A DNA stretch of 64,000 nt from Paenibacillus_AR mesotrionivorans (GCF_046098205.1 NZ_JBJURJ010000007.1:248001-312000); one strand, 5' to 3'. Shown: positions 1-9,213, counted from the first letter of the stretch. Made by a program: numbers and translations. The notes: generated from the letters alone by a model not told the origin.

Positions 1-102
1 CGGCTGTGGCCGCCGTTAGATTTTTTGATGCGGTGTTTTTACAGGAATAAAGGCTTTCACCGCCGTTAGATCAAAAACGTGATCTCAAAACGACTCCTGC
101 CA

Positions 103-130
103 GGAGCTGGGCAACCAGCTCCGTTTTTTT
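103..130 (+). terminator. Rho-independent terminator
   Basis: An 8-bp perfect stem (GGAGCTGG / CCAGCTCC) with a GCAA tetraloop is followed by G and seven T. It would end transcription of a plus-strand gene lying left of the window. Confidence 0.8.
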
Positions 131-209
131 GCGCGGCTTGCTGTAGAGTGGTTCTGTTGGCAGCCGGAAAGACGATCCGTTATTTGGCTAAAAGTCTGTT
201 AGGTCATTT

Positions 210-292
210 GTGCGGACCCAGGAGCCGTTATTTAGGCAAAAGGAGCGCATTTCGGCTCCCGGAGCGGCGAATAAGGTCATCTGTGTCCGCGA
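210..292. repeat. Two copies of a 23-nt intergenic repeat, opposite orientations
   Basis: Positions 270-292 read AATAAGGTCATCTGTGTCCG followed by CGA. Positions 210-232 carry the reverse-oriented form, ending GAGCCGTTATT. Both match the better-conserved copies at 46744-46926, whose consensus is AATA, a variable six, then CTGTGTCCGTTA. Further looser fragments (CCGTTATTT, AATAACGG) lie between 177 and 345. Confidence 0.6.
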
Positions 293-381
293 AGTCTCAA
301 AACATGCCTGAAAGAGGAAATAACGGAACGACGGTCCGTTACGGGGCGGGGTATGGTGCGGAAGCGTGGACGATCAACCAG

Positions 382-1284
382 TCAGCGGGTGCGGCCAGTT
401 GCAAACTCCCACATCCCCGTCCCGGCCAACTCCGTCTGTTCCGCTCCCGTCAACGGGGTCAGCGGCTCCCGGCAGCTGGCGCTGACCAGACCCAAGGCCG
501 CAAAGCGGTGGCGGATGACCCGCACCCATCCGATCCGGCCGGCCAGCGTCAAGCGGGGCTCCAGCTCCGCCAGCAGCTCCCGGGCTTCGCTCTGCCGCTC
601 TTCCCGGAGCAGCACGATAACGCGGCCCATCTCCTGCGGGAACAGATTTCCCGCTACGCTGGTCAGTCCGTTGTAGCCTTTGGCGAAGGATTCCTCAATG
701 GTGAGATCAGAGCCGGACAGCACCTGGAAGCCGCCGGGCGCAAGCCTCTCTTTCGTCCTCAAGACATGCTCCGGGCTGCCCGCTTCCTTCAGGGCCGTAA
801 TCTGAGGATGCTGCTCGACCAGGCGGATCAAGGTCTCAGGCTCCAGAGAAAAGCCGGTCCGCAGCGGATTATTGTAGAGCATCACCGGCAAAGAGACAGC
901 GGCGCAGACTGCCTCAACATACTGCACCGCTTCCTCCTGATTGGGGCGGACATACGGAGGGAACCCCAGCATAATCGCGGCGTACCCCGCCAATTCTGCT
1001 TCCTTGGCCAGCCGGACAGCATCCCGCGTGCGGATGGAAGCGACTCCGGCGTACAGAGGCACCTGGTCCGAGTCGGCCTCCTTCACCGCACGGTACAGGA
1101 AAACTCTTTCGTCCACTGACAACGAATGCTGCTCTCCCGTTGAACCGCTAACCAACAGCGCAGGGACTTGATGCTCCTTATAATACTCCACCATCCGGCG
1201 GATGCCCGCCTCATCGATCTCATCCCCAGGGGTGTACGGGGTAATCATGGCCACACTGTACGGCAGGAAATACGGAGGGTTCAT
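382..1284 (-). CDS. DapA/NAL-family aldolase-type lyase
   Basis: A TIM-barrel protein of the dihydrodipicolinate synthase / N-acetylneuraminate lyase superfamily, about 300 aa as usual. From the upstream ATG at 1302, the GSTGE motif is at residues 53-57, Tyr143 sits in YNNP, and the Schiff-base lysine is Lys172 in ALKEAG. These make a pyruvate- or related 2-oxoacid-dependent aldol reaction likely, but the substrate cannot be read. The ATG at 1284 is preferred because AAGGAG lies 9 nt before it; the ATG at 1302 has no ribosome site. It is the last gene of a minus-strand run after a MerR regulator and a GNAT acetyltransferase, so it is unlikely to be the housekeeping lysine-pathway DapA. Confidence 0.85.
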   Translation of the reverse strand: MNPPYFLPYSVAMITPYTPGDEIDEAGIRRMVEYYKEHQVPALLVSGSTGEQHSLSVDERVFLYRAVKEADSDQVPLYAGVASIRTRDAVRLAKEAELAGYAAIMLGFPPYVRPNQEEAVQYVEAVCAAVSLPVMLYNNPLRTGFSLEPETLIRLVEQHPQITALKEAGSPEHVLRTKERLAPGGFQVLSGSDLTIEESFAKGYNGLTSVAGNLFPQEMGRVIVLLREERQSEARELLAELEPRLTLAGRIGWVRVIRHRFAALGLVSASCREPLTPLTGAEQTELAGTGMWEFATGRTR

Positions 1285-1325
1285 AGGCGCATACTCCTTC
1301 ATTCTGTATAAACTTTCATTCGGTA

Positions 1326-1886
1326 TTAACCTCCCAGTATACCAGATGAAGTGCTCCTTATCTCATAAACCGTCACATATTTTTGGGTGCGGACCAAACG
1401 GAATCCCGCTTTCTCCAAAACCTTCCGGGACGGCCAATTGGCATGCTCCACATTCCCCTCAATGACAGGCACGGCTCCCAACTCCCGAAGCCGGTCCAAT
1501 CCCCATACAACAGCAGTCTTTGCCGCCTCCGTTGCATACCCATTGCCCTGATATGCTTCCCCGATGCCGAATCCGATTTCCACAAACTCCAGCTCATCCT
1601 CGGGTCCGTGAAATTTGTTCAGCGAGACCGTACCGATCAAGCTGCCGGACTCTTTTAAATAAACGCCAGTGTCGAACGACTCCTTAAGCAAATTAATCTT
1701 GCGGGATGCTTTTTCCTGCATCACCCTGATTTCCTTGGCAGCGCTCTCCAATGTGGGTGGAGCCTGAAAGTAAAACCACTGCCGGTAAGTGGCTTCATGG
1801 CGCATTGCCATATAAACCTCCAGGTCCTCCATGGAAAGAGGGCGGTAAACTAAACGTTCACTGGGGAACAGCCGTGGGAAGCTCAA
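1326..1886 (-). CDS. GNAT-family N-acetyltransferase (RimJ/RimL type)
   Basis: A single GNAT domain fills the 186 residues. The acetyl-CoA pyrophosphate loop is seen as YQGNGYATEA, and the C-terminal N..SRKVLEKAGF segment is typical of RimJ/RimL-like ribosomal or small-molecule acetyltransferases. The start is a TTG, 5 nt after AAGGAGGAGGTG. That ribosome site overlaps the stop of the upstream MerR gene, so the two are probably translationally coupled. The acceptor is unknown; the position behind a BmrR-like regulator suggests a toxic or amine-bearing small molecule (inference). Confidence 0.85.
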   Translation of the reverse strand: MSFPRLFPSERLVYRPLSMEDLEVYMAMRHEATYRQWFYFQAPPTLESAAKEIRVMQEKASRKINLLKESFDTGVYLKESGSLIGTVSLNKFHGPEDELEFVEIGFGIGEAYQGNGYATEAAKTAVVWGLDRLRELGAVPVIEGNVEHANWPSRKVLEKAGFRLVRTQKYVTVYEIRSTSSGILGG

Positions 1887-1901
1887 GCAAGCACCTCCTC
1901 C

Positions 1902-2780
1902 TTATTCATCCGATAAAAACTGCCACAGCTCCATCCCGGGATGAACAGGGGCCTCCATATGGTGCTCCCGGTACACCTCTACAGCCAGCATAGGCGGCCG
2001 GGGGTATCCCGACTGAGGCAGCCACTCATTGTACAGCAGGGTATAAGCGCCCTCCAAGGCGCGATTGGTCAGGTCCTCCCGGTCAACAGCCTGGAAAGCA
2101 ACCCGCACATACCGTCCGGCCGGCAAAATAAAGCTGCGCAACCCTTCCGGAACTGTATCCAGGCTTACCACCTGCACTCCCAATAGATACGTGCCTTCGC
2201 TCATATCCTCCTCACATTCACAGACAAGACCGAAGGAAACAGGCGGGATAGCCTGGTTGGGAATGGCGGAGGCTTCATCATTTCCGAAAAATTGGCTGAT
2301 TAAATGATTGATCCGGGCTTCCTTATCCACCCGGCGGTTATACGGCACACGCTCCCCCCGGCCAATAATGGAGACGGGAGCAAATAATCGGAAGGTATCC
2401 ACCTGATATTCTGTGGCTGCTGCCGGAATCCGGAAGGGCTCCTGACCTTCGTCAATCCGGCCTTGAAGGGAATGCAGCTCATGCTCAATGCCCGCCAAAA
2501 GCCTCGCCTCCGACCGCATTATGGCAAGCTGCCCCTTGATCATATCCGCCCACTCTCCCGGTTGGGTACAAAGAAGCAGGCCGATTTGCTCCAGACTGAA
2601 ACGCAGCCTGCGCAGGTACTGGATGTGTTGCATCCGCAGGTGCTGTTCCTCTTCATAAAAGGCATATCCGTTGGCCGGATCAAGGCCGGCCGGTTCAAGA
2701 AGGCCGATATCCTTGTAGTACCGGAGTGTCTTTTTGGATACGTGGTGCAGGCCCGCAAACTGGCCGATGGAATAACGCAT
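1902..2780 (-). CDS. MerR-family regulator with GyrI-like effector domain
   Basis: The first roughly 70 residues (MRYSIGQFAGLHHVSKKTLRYY...) are a MerR winged helix, followed by a coiled linker and a C-terminal domain of about 155 residues resembling the GyrI/BmrR multidrug-binding fold. An ATG at 2801 would overlap the -10 element, whereas the ATG at 2780 has AGAGGTG six bases upstream, so 2780 is taken as the start. It is the first gene of the minus-strand operon and probably controls it through the 19-bp-spacer promoter just upstream. The ligand is unknown. Confidence 0.85.
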   Translation of the reverse strand: MRYSIGQFAGLHHVSKKTLRYYKDIGLLEPAGLDPANGYAFYEEEQHLRMQHIQYLRRLRFSLEQIGLLLCTQPGEWADMIKGQLAIMRSEARLLAGIEHELHSLQGRIDEGQEPFRIPAAATEYQVDTFRLFAPVSIIGRGERVPYNRRVDKEARINHLISQFFGNDEASAIPNQAIPPVSFGLVCECEEDMSEGTYLLGVQVVSLDTVPEGLRSFILPAGRYVRVAFQAVDREDLTNRALEGAYTLLYNEWLPQSGYPRPPMLAVEVYREHHMEAPVHPGMELWQFLSDE

Positions 2781-2799
2781 TTCATTCACCTCTGTCCCC

Positions 2800-2830
2800 A
2801 TCTTAGGGTGTCACCCCGGGGCGCAGTCAA
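2800..2830 (-). promoter_or_regulatory. MerR-type promoter with 19-bp spacer
   Basis: On the minus strand TTGACT (2825-2830) and TAAGAT (2800-2805) are separated by 19 bp, the over-long spacing that MerR regulators correct by twisting DNA. An imperfect GC-rich dyad centred on CCCCGGGG lies in the spacer. The predicted transcript start is about 13 nt before the MerR ATG at 2780, which implies autoregulation. Confidence 0.7.
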
Positions 2831-2920
2831 GCGGGTTTTGGGCAAAAGGAGAAGTGGGACACCAGACCTATCCATATCCCTAAACTTGGAAAAGAAAATT
2901 TTGAAAATTTCTGTAGAAAA

Positions 2921-2949
2921 TTGTCGAAAATTCGTGCTATACTGATAAT
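2921..2949 (+). promoter_or_regulatory. Sigma-A promoter with overlapping Spo0A-box-like site
   Basis: TTGTCG (2921-2926), a 17-bp spacer and GATAAT (2944-2949) fit a sigma-A promoter. A second possible -10, TGCTATACT, lies just upstream at 2935-2943. The -35 overlaps TGTCGAA (2922-2928), an exact match to the core Spo0A box, and three GAAAATT motifs recur at roughly helical spacing between 2903 and 2932. It would drive the S-layer-type gene at 3099. Confidence 0.55.
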
Positions 2950-2991
2950 AGATTTCAATTAATAACCATTATAAAGTTGGATCGGCTATTT

Positions 2992-3022
2992 AGAAGGAGG
3001 TGAGAACAGCAAGTTTTCTCAC
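2992..3022 (+). promoter_or_regulatory. Orphan Shine-Dalgarno and hairpin in the 5' leader
   Basis: A full-length ribosome-binding sequence, AGAAGGAGGTGA (2992-3003), lies about 95 nt before the likely start codon and has no start codon after it. Its last bases begin a perfect 7-bp stem (GTGAGAA / TTCTCAC, 3000-3022). Such 5' sites can act as mRNA stabilisers, as the STAB-SD of Bacillus thuringiensis cry3A does; the role here is inference. Confidence 0.5.
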
Positions 3023-3098
3023 ATACAAAAGGTTTTGTTTTATCTCCCCCATCCACAATTTATAACATGCATTCATGACAAGAGGAGAGATCACATCG

Positions 3099-6000
3099 AT
3101 GGTATCTAGCGTAACGGGCCTAAAAAAGATTTTTGTCGTATTCATAAGCTTGGCATTATTGTTTTTTTACATAGGAAGCTCCTTACATATTGCTAAGGCC
3201 GCTATGGCAGATACCACAACAAGCGTTTTTGCATCGCCAGACCCCTCTGTCTATGGACAGTCAGTCACTATATCAGCTACCGTAGAAGTGGTTGCCCCGG
3301 ATATCGGGACACCAACCGGCACGGTAACCTTTAACGGCGCCGGCTTGAATGATACCGTTCCGCTGGATGGTTCGGGTACAGCATACGTGATCTCCACCTC
3401 CTTGGTAACGGGTACCATTACCGCAACCTATAACGGAGACGGAGCTATGCATACGTCCACCGGGAATACAAACATCACTGTAAATCCGGCTGAAACCTTT
3501 ACGAGTGTAACCGCAACACCCAATCCCTCCGCATACGGCGAATCCGTTCTGGTAAGTGCGCTGGTAGAAGCATTTCCTCCAGGCTCCGGCCAACCCACCG
3601 GAATTGTCAACTTTAGCGGCCCCAACGGCTTTAACGAAATGGTCGTATTGGTCAACGGTGAAGCCGGAACTATGGTCAGTACCCTGACTTCCGGTATGAT
3701 TACTGCCAGCTACTCCGGAGACCAAAATTTCCTTCCTTCCATGAACGGCACTCCCGTTACCATTAACCCTGCATCGACCACCACCACTGTGGATTTGACG
3801 CCGAATACGGCTGTCATCGGAGAATCTGTGACCGTCACTGCCACAGTAACCGCTAATGCTCCGGCTACAGGCATTCCGGAAGGGATGGTCTCCTTCACCG
3901 GGCCTGGCGGTCTGAATGAAAATGTGTTTTTGAACCCGGCGGGACAAGCCAGCTTTACCTCCTCTAATCTGGCTGCCGGCACCATTACCGCCACTTATTA
4001 TGGGGATGTAAATTATGATGTCTCAACGGGAACGGCTAACCTTACGGTAAACGCTGCTGCTTCGCATACCGTGGTTAACGTATTTCCGAATCCGTCCGTA
4101 AAGGGAGAAACCGTCATTTTGTCGGCAACCGTTACGGCATCCCCTCCGGGGTCCGGGACACCAACCGGCACTGTAACCTTTACCGGTCCCAACGGCTTGA
4201 ATGCAACAGTTCCGGTTAGCATGGGCGGCGAAGCCAGCATGATGACCGATCTGCTGGTATCCGGTCTTGTGACTGCTGCCTACAATGGCGACGTAAACTA
4301 TACCCCTTCCGACGATACTATACCGGTGACCGTGCAGCCAGCCATTACGGTAACTATGGTGACCGCCACACCTGACCCGTCGACGGCCGGTGATTCCGTT
4401 ACGCTTACTGCTGCTGTGACCTCACTTAACCCGAGTGCGGGAATTCCCGATGGCACTGTTACCTTTACCGGTCCTGGTGTGAATGAAACCGTAAACCTGA
4501 ATGTAGCGGGCCAAGCCAGTGTCGTCACCTCCACAATGGGCAGCGGCACCATAACTGCCGCTTATAATGGGGGTGTCTATTACCATACCTCCACCGGCAC
4601 AACCAACGTAACGACTTTGCCCGGTGCACTTGCTGATACCGTAACCTCCGTGATTGCATCGCCAAACCCTGCAGCACCAGGTCAGGATGTCATGCTGGCT
4701 GCTACTGTATTGCCTGCCCAACCGGGTAATAATCCCATTCCTACCGGTACAGTGACCTTCACAGGCCCCAATGGTTATAACCAACTGGCCGGTGTGAATG
4801 TGAACGGGGAAGCCTATATTTTTGCGAATACATTAGTTACCGGCACTATTACTGCAACTTATAACGGGGATTCCGTGTATAACGGTTCCACCGGTACAAC
4901 AACGATTACTGTAAATGCTCCGGAAACCACAACGACTGTAACAGCTACACCGGATCCTTCTTACACAGGTCAATTGGTGAGCGTTACGGCAACGGTTGTC
5001 CTGAGTAATCCATTGAATAATCCCATCAACTTCCCGCCGTTCCCGTTAATTCCTAACGTAGGTAATCCCACGGGTACGGTAACCTTCACAGGCCCCGGCG
5101 GTCTGAACGAAACCGTGGCGTTGAACGGTGTGGGGCAAGCCACCCTTTCCACCACAACGCTGGAAACCGGTACCATCACAGCTGTTTATAATGGAGATAA
5201 CGTTTATCAAGGCTCCACAGGCACCACAACCGTTACGGTGAACAAGCCGGAAACCACCACAACGGTAACCGCTACTCCGGATCCGTCCTTTGTGGGCCAA
5301 GCGGTAACGGTAACGGCTACTGTAGCAGCCAATGCACCTATTCAGGTTTATTCGCAGCCGTCTAATGCACCTGTGAATTGGCCGATCAACTGGCCTGTCA
5401 TTATTCCCAATGTGGGTATTCCTACAGGCACTGTAACCTTCACCGGTCCGGGTCTGAACGAAACCGTGACCCTGAATGGATCAGGCCAAGCAAGCACTGT
5501 GACAACAAACCTGCAAACCGGCATCATTACTGCCACCTACAACGGTGACAGCATCTTCGTAAGCTCCACCGGCACCACACCGATTACCGTACAGTTGACG
5601 GATACACTCACGACCGTAACCGCCACACCGGATCCGACGAATGCAGGCGAAGCCGTAACGGTAACCGCAACGGTGGCGCAGGACAGCCCGCTTCATATCT
5701 ATGGTATGCCGACTGATCTGCCCGTTACCAATGTGCCTGTCATTATTCCCAACGTGGGCATTCCCGCTGGAACCGTAACCTTTACCGGCCCCGGCGGACT
5801 CAATGAGACTGTGGCTTTGGATGAATTGGGTCAAGCAAGCTTTACGTCCACAACCCTGGTGACAGGAACCATTACAGCTACTTACAACGGAGACAAGACC
5901 TATAACGGCTCCACCGGTACCGTAAATGTGACGGTGAATGTCCCTGTTCAACCGGAGGACTCCTCCTCTGAAGAACCGGCTGCTCCCGTTGTTACGGGCG

Positions 6001-7277
6001 GTGGCGGTGGTGGCCCTGCGGCCCCTGCACCATCCGGAGTCAGTGTCCTGGTGAACGGCAAGGCTGAAGAAGCAGGCACCCTGAACACCAACAACGTGAA
6101 CAACCAAACCGTCTCTACATTGAAAATCGACCAAACCAAGCTGGAAGCCAAGCTTGCAGCCGAAGGTCAAGGAGCAGTAGTAACAGTTCCGGTAACGGTA
6201 AATTCGGATGTGATCGTCACTACCCTGAACGGTCAAATGATCCAGCAGATGGAGAACAAACAAGCTATTCTGGAGATCAAAACCGGCCAGGCCTCCTACA
6301 CCCTGCCTGCCCAGCAAATTCACATGGCTTCCATCTCCGAGAAGCTCGGCAAATTCGTGGCCCTGCAGGATATTACGGTGCAGATCCAGATTGCCAAGGC
6401 TTCCGCGGATGCAGTGAAGGCAGCTGAACAGGCAGCAGGCGCAAGAAACTTCACGCTGGTGACTGCGCCTGTGGACTTTACCATCACAGCGACGTATGAA
6501 GCAGCTTCCGTTGAAGTGCAGAAGTTCGATGCATTCGTAAAACGTACCATTGCAGTACCTGATGGTGCTGACCCCAGCAGAATCACCACAGGTGTTGTGG
6601 TGGATGCTGACGGAACAGTCCGCCACATTCCGACGAAGGTCATCGTACTGGACGGCAAGTATTATGCAGTGCTGAACAGCATGACCAACAGCTCCTACTC
6701 TGTTGTATGGCACCCGCTGGAGTTCAGTGATGTAGAAGCCCATTGGGCCAAAGCAGCCGTCAATGATATGGGCTCCCGTATGGTCATCGAAGGTACCGGC
6801 GATAACGGCTTCAGCCCTGACCGCAGCATTACCCGTGCGGAATTTGCCGCCATCTTTGTCCGCGGCCTTGGTTTGAAGCTGGAAGGCGGCGCAGCAGCCT
6901 TCTCCGATGTGAACGCTTCGGATTGGTACAGCAGCGCAGTTCAAACCGCTTATTCCTACGGCTTGATCAGCGGCTTCGAAGACGGAACCTTCCGTGCCAA
7001 CGAGTCCATTACCCGGGAGCAGGCCATGGTGATGGTATCCAGAGCCATGCAGCTGACCGGCTTGAAGGATAAGCTTCAGGCACAAGCCGATGTGCTTGCC
7101 GCTTACCTAGATGCAGCAGATGCTTCCGATTGGGCTGCTGACGGTATTACCGGAAGCGTTCAAGCAGGCCTCATCGCAGGCCGGGACGGCAATGTTCTGG
7201 CTCCGAAGGAATCCATTACCAGAGCAGAAGTAGCCACTGTCATTCAACGGCTTTTGCAAAAATCCGGTTTGATCTAA
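3099..7277 (+). CDS. Exported Ig-repeat surface protein with three SLH domains
   Basis: A 1392-residue cell-surface protein. The start at 3099 follows AGAGGAGAG at good spacing; an in-frame ATG at 3075 lies upstream of that site. Residues 1-34 form a signal peptide ending AKA. Nine bacterial Ig-like repeats of about 92-115 residues follow, each starting near T-V-T-A-T-P-(D/N)-P and containing P-T-G-T-V-T-F and G-T-I-T-A-T-Y-N-G-D. A Ser/Glu/Pro and poly-Gly linker comes at about 949-980, then a unique region, then three SLH domains from about residue 1207 to the end. SLH domains bind pyruvylated secondary wall polymer, so the protein should be wall-anchored with a long Ig stalk. Adhesion or S-layer-associated roles are possible. 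A terminator follows immediately. Confidence 0.9.
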   Translation: MVSSVTGLKKIFVVFISLALLFFYIGSSLHIAKAAMADTTTSVFASPDPSVYGQSVTISATVEVVAPDIGTPTGTVTFNGAGLNDTVPLDGSGTAYVISTSLVTGTITATYNGDGAMHTSTGNTNITVNPAETFTSVTATPNPSAYGESVLVSALVEAFPPGSGQPTGIVNFSGPNGFNEMVVLVNGEAGTMVSTLTSGMITASYSGDQNFLPSMNGTPVTINPASTTTTVDLTPNTAVIGESVTVTATVTANAPATGIPEGMVSFTGPGGLNENVFLNPAGQASFTSSNLAAGTITATYYGDVNYDVSTGTANLTVNAAASHTVVNVFPNPSVKGETVILSATVTASPPGSGTPTGTVTFTGPNGLNATVPVSMGGEASMMTDLLVSGLVTAAYNGDVNYTPSDDTIPVTVQPAITVTMVTATPDPSTAGDSVTLTAAVTSLNPSAGIPDGTVTFTGPGVNETVNLNVAGQASVVTSTMGSGTITAAYNGGVYYHTSTGTTNVTTLPGALADTVTSVIASPNPAAPGQDVMLAATVLPAQPGNNPIPTGTVTFTGPNGYNQLAGVNVNGEAYIFANTLVTGTITATYNGDSVYNGSTGTTTITVNAPETTTTVTATPDPSYTGQLVSVTATVVLSNPLNNPINFPPFPLIPNVGNPTGTVTFTGPGGLNETVALNGVGQATLSTTTLETGTITAVYNGDNVYQGSTGTTTVTVNKPETTTTVTATPDPSFVGQAVTVTATVAANAPIQVYSQPSNAPVNWPINWPVIIPNVGIPTGTVTFTGPGLNETVTLNGSGQASTVTTNLQTGIITATYNGDSIFVSSTGTTPITVQLTDTLTTVTATPDPTNAGEAVTVTATVAQDSPLHIYGMPTDLPVTNVPVIIPNVGIPAGTVTFTGPGGLNETVALDELGQASFTSTTLVTGTITATYNGDKTYNGSTGTVNVTVNVPVQPEDSSSEEPAAPVVTGGGGGGPAAPAPSGVSVLVNGKAEEAGTLNTNNVNNQTVSTLKIDQTKLEAKLAAEGQGAVVTVPVTVNSDVIVTTLNGQMIQQMENKQAILEIKTGQASYTLPAQQIHMASISEKLGKFVALQDITVQIQIAKASADAVKAAEQAAGARNFTLVTAPVDFTITATYEAASVEVQKFDAFVKRTIAVPDGADPSRITTGVVVDADGTVRHIPTKVIVLDGKYYAVLNSMTNSSYSVVWHPLEFSDVEAHWAKAAVNDMGSRMVIEGTGDNGFSPDRSITRAEFAAIFVRGLGLKLEGGAAAFSDVNASDWYSSAVQTAYSYGLISGFEDGTFRANESITREQAMVMVSRAMQLTGLKDKLQAQADVLAAYLDAADASDWAADGITGSVQAGLIAGRDGNVLAPKESITRAEVATVIQRLLQKSGLI

Positions 7278-7298
7278 CTAACTTATTGAAAAGACTCC

Positions 7299-7332
7299 AA
7301 GCTGTCGGGTATATCCCGGCAGCTTCTTTACT
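7299..7332 (+). terminator. Rho-independent terminator
   Basis: An 11-bp arm AAGCTGTCGGG pairs with CCCGGCAGCTT (one G-T pair) around a five-base loop, followed by CTTTACTGTT. It closes the S-layer-type gene. Confidence 0.7.
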
Positions 7333-7391
7333 GTTGTAAGGCGGACTTGCTAGAATGGGGATATAGCGAATTCATGAATGGAGGCAGCATA

Positions 7392-8288
7392 ATGAATCAA
7401 CCATCATCCACACCTTCCCGCACCCCGGAGATACTGATGGCCGAAATCAGGGATACGGCACCGCCGGAGGGCTGTGCGGCCCTTTGGTTTTTTGGACAGG
7501 AAAGTGTCGTAGCGAAAGGACAGCATGCCGTCATTTATTTCGACCCGTTCTTTTCCGATCATTTGGAGCAGCTTCACGGCCTAAAACGGACGTATCCGTC
7601 GCTGCTCCGGCCTGAGGATGTGGATGTTGGCGACCTGTGTCTGATTACGCATGAGCATGACGACCACCTGGACGTCAAAACTTTGCCTGCACTTGCCGCC
7701 GCCTGCCCGCAAATGAGGTTTCTCGCGCCAGCCTGCTGCCGTCCCATTCTGGAGGAGCAGTGCGGGATAGCCTCTGAACGGATTATCGATGCGCTTACTG
7801 GCAAGTGGGTGGAGCTGGAGGGACGTGAAGGAGAGCAAATCCGCATCCAGCCGGTGCCGGCGGCCCATGAGTCTCTGGAAACCACCGGGGACGAGAGGGA
7901 GCACCGGTTCGTGGGGTATTTGGTGAACATAAACGGTGTTGTTCTGTACCATGCCGGGGACACGGTGGTTTATCCCGGGTTGCCGGATTTCCTCCGTAAG
8001 GAGCGGATCGATGTGGGCATGCTGCCCATCAATGGCAGGGATTATTTCCGCAACAGCCGGGATATTGTGGGCAACATGAACATCCGTGAGGCAGCGGAGC
8101 TTGCGGCAGAAGCAGGGATGGAGACCGTCATCCCGCTGCATTATGATATTTTCGCCAACAACAGCGAAAAACCCGGTTATTTCCTTCAGGAGCTGTATGA
8201 GCGGACGCCTGGGCAGAAATGCCATGTGATGGCCAGAGGCGAGCGGTTCGTGTATGTATCGCCGCGGGCGTTCAAGAGTAATGCCTGA
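7392..8288 (+). CDS. Metallo-beta-lactamase-fold hydrolase (UlaG-like)
   Basis: The zinc-binding signature HEHDDH is at residues 87-92, and later metal ligands are visible in YHAGDT and PLHYD. Length (298 aa) and layout resemble the UlaG / L-ascorbate-6-phosphate lactonase branch of the MBL fold. The ATG at 7392 has GGAGG seven bases upstream; an ATG at 7347 lacks a site. The stop overlaps the start region of the next gene, an AraC-type regulator, so the two are probably co-transcribed. The substrate is unknown. Confidence 0.8.
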   Translation: MNQPSSTPSRTPEILMAEIRDTAPPEGCAALWFFGQESVVAKGQHAVIYFDPFFSDHLEQLHGLKRTYPSLLRPEDVDVGDLCLITHEHDDHLDVKTLPALAAACPQMRFLAPACCRPILEEQCGIASERIIDALTGKWVELEGREGEQIRIQPVPAAHESLETTGDEREHRFVGYLVNINGVVLYHAGDTVVYPGLPDFLRKERIDVGMLPINGRDYFRNSRDIVGNMNIREAAELAAEAGMETVIPLHYDIFANNSEKPGYFLQELYERTPGQKCHVMARGERFVYVSPRAFKSNA

Positions 8289-9141
8289 TCCCAACGGACA
8301 AAAGAACGTGAAAGCAGCTGCCTCCAGTGCCTTGTTTTCCCCTGTCCAAACCGGCTCCCGGATTTACAATCCACTCGGACGTTACCGGGAATGGAAGCCC
8401 TGTCCAGACCTGCAAGGCCGGGTTTGCTGCTACTGGTATCTGCCTGCGCGTCCAGAAGGCAGCGTGGTGGCGGCCTGCGAGAGGATGGTGCCGGACGGCT
8501 GTATCGATCTTATCCTGCAGTGGGACAGGATGTCGGGGGAGGCTATCGCTTTTGTGGTGGGGACCGTGGACCAACCTGTATTTGTTCCGGCGGAGGATAC
8601 CCGCTGGGACAGGCTGGGCATACGTTTTTATCCCGGCGGTTTGCAGCATTTTCTGAAGGAGCCGGGCCATCTGTTCACGAACCGGATTTATCCGCTTGCG
8701 GAGATAAGCAAATCCTTGGAAACGGAGCTGACCCGCTCCGTCCGCCCGGCTGTCCCGGCAGAGGAGCTTGTTCTTGCTGTGCAGCAATGTCTCTTGGCCA
8801 GGCTTCAGGAGCGGCTGCCTTGGGATCACACCTTCCGCAATACGCTCCGGCATATCTACCTGGCCAAAGGCCGGCTCACGGTCCATGAGCTGTCCCAACA
8901 GGAATGTGTCAGCAGTAAACAGCTGGGGCGGATTTTCCTGGAACGGACGGGGCTAAGCACCAAAACTTTTACCCAAATTATCCGGTTCCAGCAGGTCCTC
9001 CGGCATCTGAATCAGGAGGCGGACCCGGTGTTAATCCGTGCGGCCCTGGAGCACGGCTATTACGATCAGGCGCATTTTATCCATGAGTTCGTTGATTTCA
9101 GCGGCTTGCTCCCATCCGATTATGTCAAGCAGTCCGGGTAA
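8281..9141 (+). CDS. AraC-family regulator with DUF6597-like sensor domain
   Basis: About 286 residues. The N-terminal half contains VPDGCIDLILQW, typical of the DUF6597 cupin-like sensor found in many AraC proteins, and the C-terminal part (about 185-283) has two helix-turn-helix units ending in the LLPSDYVKQ segment. The start overlaps the stop of the MBL-fold gene by 8 nt and its ribosome site is weak (AAGAG), which suggests coupling. Its targets are probably local but cannot be deduced. Confidence 0.8.
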   Translation: MPDPNGQKNVKAAASSALFSPVQTGSRIYNPLGRYREWKPCPDLQGRVCCYWYLPARPEGSVVAACERMVPDGCIDLILQWDRMSGEAIAFVVGTVDQPVFVPAEDTRWDRLGIRFYPGGLQHFLKEPGHLFTNRIYPLAEISKSLETELTRSVRPAVPAEELVLAVQQCLLARLQERLPWDHTFRNTLRHIYLAKGRLTVHELSQQECVSSKQLGRIFLERTGLSTKTFTQIIRFQQVLRHLNQEADPVLIRAALEHGYYDQAHFIHEFVDFSGLLPSDYVKQSG

Positions 9142-9213
9142 GCTGTCCGTTTTTTACAAGAGAGCTTCACGGGCTGGCTTATATAATGAGGGCAGGAAAG
9201 GGAGGGAGTTATC

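Larger units (their letters stand above)
1..381. other. Gene-free left edge
   Basis: No convincing gene is seen. The stretch holds a strong plus-strand terminator and at least two copies of a 23-nt dispersed repeat, described separately. Short motifs of the form CCGCCGTTAGA occur twice near the start. A long open frame crosses this stretch into the antisense of the DapA-like gene, but it has no ribosome site and its protein sequence looks like a codon-usage shadow. Confidence 0.6.

Noticed and set aside
79..1119. Plus-strand open frame of 346 codons over the left edge and the DapA-like gene
   Set aside because: It contains a strong terminator and repeats, has no ribosome site, and two thirds of it are antisense to a clear gene.
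3219..5940. Regular DNA repeats resembling an array
   Set aside because: They encode homologous Ig-like protein domains of about 92-115 residues; there are no short identical repeats with spacers as in CRISPR.
5481..7085. Minus-strand open frame of 534 codons under the Ig/SLH gene
   Set aside because: It is the antisense of a repetitive, codon-biased gene, has no ribosome site and its translation is His/Cys/Gly-rich without domain sense.
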